From the NCBI GenBank assembly GCA_000695325.1, contig AVPN01000616.1:11320-32183 (forward strand): a DNA stretch of 20,864 nt, read 5' to 3'. Both the position numbers and the translations under genes were made by a program. Of the stretch, positions 18,651 to 20,864 are shown in pieces (the first letter of the stretch is position 1; each line of letters opens with the position of its first letter). This DNA comes from Pleurobrachia bachei (taxonomy: Eukaryota > Ctenophora > Tentaculata > Cydippida > Pleurobrachiidae). The notes under the pieces are model-generated. The model ran no database searches and was not told the origin of the DNA. It saw only the letters and a list, made by a program, of their open reading frames with translations.

Positions 18651-20362
18651 TAATGGGATGTTATACTATGTACATGTATCATGTGGAGGGGTTGTCCCTA
18701 TACCTAGTGGGTTCTGTCATTCACTGTTATAGTGGCAGTGTAGTCATCTTGTAGCCCATTGCAGCAGGGAACTGCAAGCTATATCGTATTATTAGATATT
18801 TACATAAATATATACATAAATATATATAGTGACCATTATACATTGTGTGCAGCTTTACCATGTTTTATTCATATTGTTAGCCAAGAGAGCAAAGATGGAG
18901 AGAGGAAGAGAGAGGTACATAGGTCTTTATCACTATTCATTGTAATGTGTTACGATGTTACTGTGTGTTGAGTTGGGTGTTGTTGGTGCAGAACCGCTAT
19001 CTGGATACTAGTCCGGCCTTAGGTTCCAGCTGCACCCCATTTGAACTCACCATCCAGGCTTGTTTCGATACAAACTGCACACACTGTTTTATTATCCAAT
19101 TTCCACAAACTCACTATCTTTCTTACATCGTGTCTCGTTTCACATTTTTGTATTAACTTCAGTTTTCTCCCCTGAGATAACGGGAAAGGCGCTCTGAGTG
19201 TGCTCCTGAAAGCTCTCTCTCTCCCTTTCTCTCTCACTTTCCACATAATATCCGCGCTAGTATAAAGCTGGAGCGTTATTTATGAGAAGAATTTATCTTC
19301 TTATTCCCACCTATCTCACCTGCACTCTACCCTCTCTCGAGGCAACACGCGAATGTTTAGCATCACATTTTAATTAACCACGATTTTTATAGCGTGCTTT
19401 ATTTCCACATTTTTGATTTGTTTCCACCTCGCCTCTTTCTCTGGTGTCTCTCCCGGATTTAGATTAATGCACCGATTCCAGATTCGCAATCTCACGTTCC
19501 CTGTGAGCTAGAATTAAAAGGTGCCTCCAATCCGAGACAGGGAGCAAGAGAGAGAGGAAATGAGGAAGTCGGGGGCTTAATATTGTACAGGTACAGATTT
19601 GTATTGACCCCACCCTCCATACAATATGTTGCATGCAGTGATTTCTTACCTTGAGTAATTCTGATCTCGCTTGGAAATGTATAGAACTTGTCAGATAACT
19701 ATCACTCCACGAGCTATGCTCTGACGAGAGAGGGTTGTTAGCTACGTTCCCCTTTCTCCGGAGAGTGTTTGTAATAATTTTAGTTTTTGTAATGTAGCAT
19801 CATTTGACCTTAACAGGCAATCAGAAGGGATATATCCAGTCCTTTCAGAAATTGTGCAATTCCAAGCGCTTCTTTGCTTGTTGACCCCTTATGATAGTTG
19901 TTGAATATATTATGGTTATATTGTTGGTGGCGCCGTCACCTCTCTGTACACCTCTCTCTACAACTCAACCCTGGTGCTTCGTTTTGGTGTGCTTACCGTG
20001 AGAGATCTAAGGGTGACCCGGGGTGACTGCGTAACCAAGTTATATTGATAGTTTACACTGTTAAATGTTAACGTATTTATATTTTATGTTGTAGAGTCTG
20101 GAACTTATTGATTGAGATACTTGATGTGTTCATATATTTTATAGAAATATAATGTAGTTATAATGTAAAGTGATTAGTTTTAGTGCTGTTTATGCTATTG
20201 AATAAGACTTTGTAAATTCTCTAATCTCTGTCTTTGCTATATCCCTTCATAACCCAGATTCTGCAAAAAAATCGTTGCAGCCCCTTTCCCACATGTTCTA
20301 CCTATTTCTTTTTTCTCAATCCTTGCACCCCTCTCCATCTAATTTCTTTACTCTCATTTTAG
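18651..20362. other. TEP1 3' flank and intergenic sequence
   Basis: The sequence is AT-rich with scattered CT-rich parts. No canonical AATAAA is obvious in the first 600 bases after the TEP1 stop. An AT-rich repeat (cataaatatata) lies near 18802-18826. A plus-strand frame after a good acceptor at about 18991 reads NRYLDTSPALG and stops at 19156 without recognisable domains. A candidate minus-strand exon (19650-19720) is listed separately. Otherwise I see nothing I can support. Confidence 0.45.
19650..19720 (-). CDS. Possible minus-strand exon
   Basis: This 71-base segment lies between the acceptor ccctctctcgtcag and the very strong donor CTCAAG|GTAAGAAA. It is open in one frame only (SSWSDSYLTSSIHFQARSEL...), entering with two bases of a split codon and leaving in phase 0. 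No partner exon is identified in the window, so it may be a chance match. Confidence 0.25.
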
Positions 20363-20392
20363 CTGAATGATAGCATGATCCAGTCACAAAAG
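20363..20392 (+). CDS. Possible 30-base microexon
   Basis: The segment encodes LNDSMIQSQK between the acceptor ttactctcattttag and the strong donor AAAAG|GTGAGT. It is phase 0 and exactly ten codons. It could join in phase 0 to 20684 (after ttcacctttctgtag), giving KQLVHNFCTLARTNIAC and a TGA at 20735-20737. No upstream exon is identified. Product unknown. Confidence 0.35.
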
Positions 20393-20408
20393 GTGAGTTT
20401 TATTGCAT

Positions 20409-20483
20409 GTTTGTTTGTCTGTTTAGTTTGTCTGTCTGTTTAGTTTGTCTGTGATCTGTTTGTCTGTTTAGTTTGTTTGTCTA
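20409..20483. repeat. TTTGTCTG/TTTAG minisatellite
   Basis: Irregular tandem copies of gtttgtctgtttag-like units follow the possible microexon donor. Confidence 0.8.
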
Positions 20484-20683
20484 ATTCTTCTGTCTAATCG
20501 AGATATATTTTTAAAAGTTACTACGGTACTCAGTCAGTCTATACAAATTATTATCCTCACATTACTACCACGGGTAACTATTTCAAATAGCGCTGTTCCT
20601 CTATTCCGGTATTTGGAAAGCCACGTTTTCACGTCTACTTCTCAATATATTTAATTAATGTGTATTATTTCACCTTTCTGTAG

Positions 20684-20737
20684 AAGCAACTGGTACATAA
20701 TTTCTGCACCTTGGCTCGGACAAATATAGCTTGTTGA
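20684..20737 (+). CDS. Possible terminal exon following the microexon
   Basis: A good acceptor (ttatttcacctttctgtag) is followed by 17 codons and TGA (KQLVHNFCTLARTNIAC). Only this frame stays open beyond a few codons, and it matches the phase of the microexon donor. Too short to identify. Confidence 0.25.
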   Translation, partial: KQLVHNFCTLARTNIAC

Positions 20738-20822
20738 GTAACGTGCAGGAGGTGTTATGATGTTTTCAATTTGATAACTGTGCTAACAATCATGCGGTCA
20801 CCACTGTACACATTCTATTGAC

Positions 20823-20825
<3 letters not shown>

Positions 20826-20864
<39 letters not shown>
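20826..20864. repeat. (TC)n microsatellite at the right edge
   Basis: Nearly pure CT dinucleotide repeat running to the end of the window. Confidence 0.9.

Noticed and set aside
19463-19590. Plus-strand 128-base segment with an acceptor and a GTACAG donor (INAPIPDSQSHVPCELEL...)
   Set aside because: The donor is weak, no partner exon fits, and a competing candidate on the other strand lies nearby; chance is as likely.
7015-20864. GA/CT microsatellites as a possible CRISPR array or satellite
   Set aside because: They are simple dinucleotide repeats without spacers, and the window is eukaryotic.

Overview
The window is eukaryotic and most likely from a non-vertebrate animal. It has GT-AG introns of about 90-400 bases, a metazoan-type multidomain gene (TEP1), an animal-type solute carrier, a CR1/Jockey-group LINE, a hAT-like MITE scrap and many GA/CT microsatellites. 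I cannot place the species; an early-branching animal is possible but not shown.

Left third (1-7650), minus strand: the 5' part of an SLC23 (nucleobase/ascorbate transporter) gene. Its first coding exon (7650-7147) encodes a soluble coiled-coil and basic, Ser-rich leader. A 69-base exon (6781-6713) and a 99-base exon (666-568) follow, then an exon with the first membrane helix (468-339); the gene runs off the left edge. Joining the leader exons to the transporter is an inference from matching phase-0 splice junctions. The intron of about 6 kb between exons 2 and 3 holds two nearly identical, same-strand LINE copies. One is a 0.9-kb 3' fragment. The other is about 2.4 kb with a reverse transcriptase frame, broken by a 58-base palindromic insert with hAT-like ends. 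A 515-base unidentified segment separates the two copies.

Middle (7651-9850): a divergent intergenic region of about 1.5 kb with two strong inverted repeats, one a 42-bp perfect stem with a single 7-base bulge. It is followed by a single-exon ORF (9120-9620) for an unrecognised 166-residue acidic protein.

Right half (9853-18650), plus strand: a telomerase/vault-associated protein gene, TEP1-like. A 5.3-kb exon encodes an N-terminal SSLLG-repeat region, TROVE, DUF4062, NACHT and the first WD40 repeats. Nine short exons encode the remaining WD40 propeller, and all nine introns are visible with GT-AG ends. The reading frame is disturbed at two places in the WD40 part, each explained by one extra base. 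One intron has its donor site duplicated four times in tandem (31-bp unit) and another has its acceptor tract built of three 14-bp repeats.

Right edge (18651-20864): mostly non-coding and rich in simple repeats. It may contain a 30-base microexon (20363-20392) and a possible terminal exon of another plus-strand gene, plus one possible minus-strand exon.

The two main genes have unrelated known jobs: membrane transport of nucleobases or ascorbate, and a ribonucleoprotein scaffold with an NTPase module. I see no evidence that they work together.
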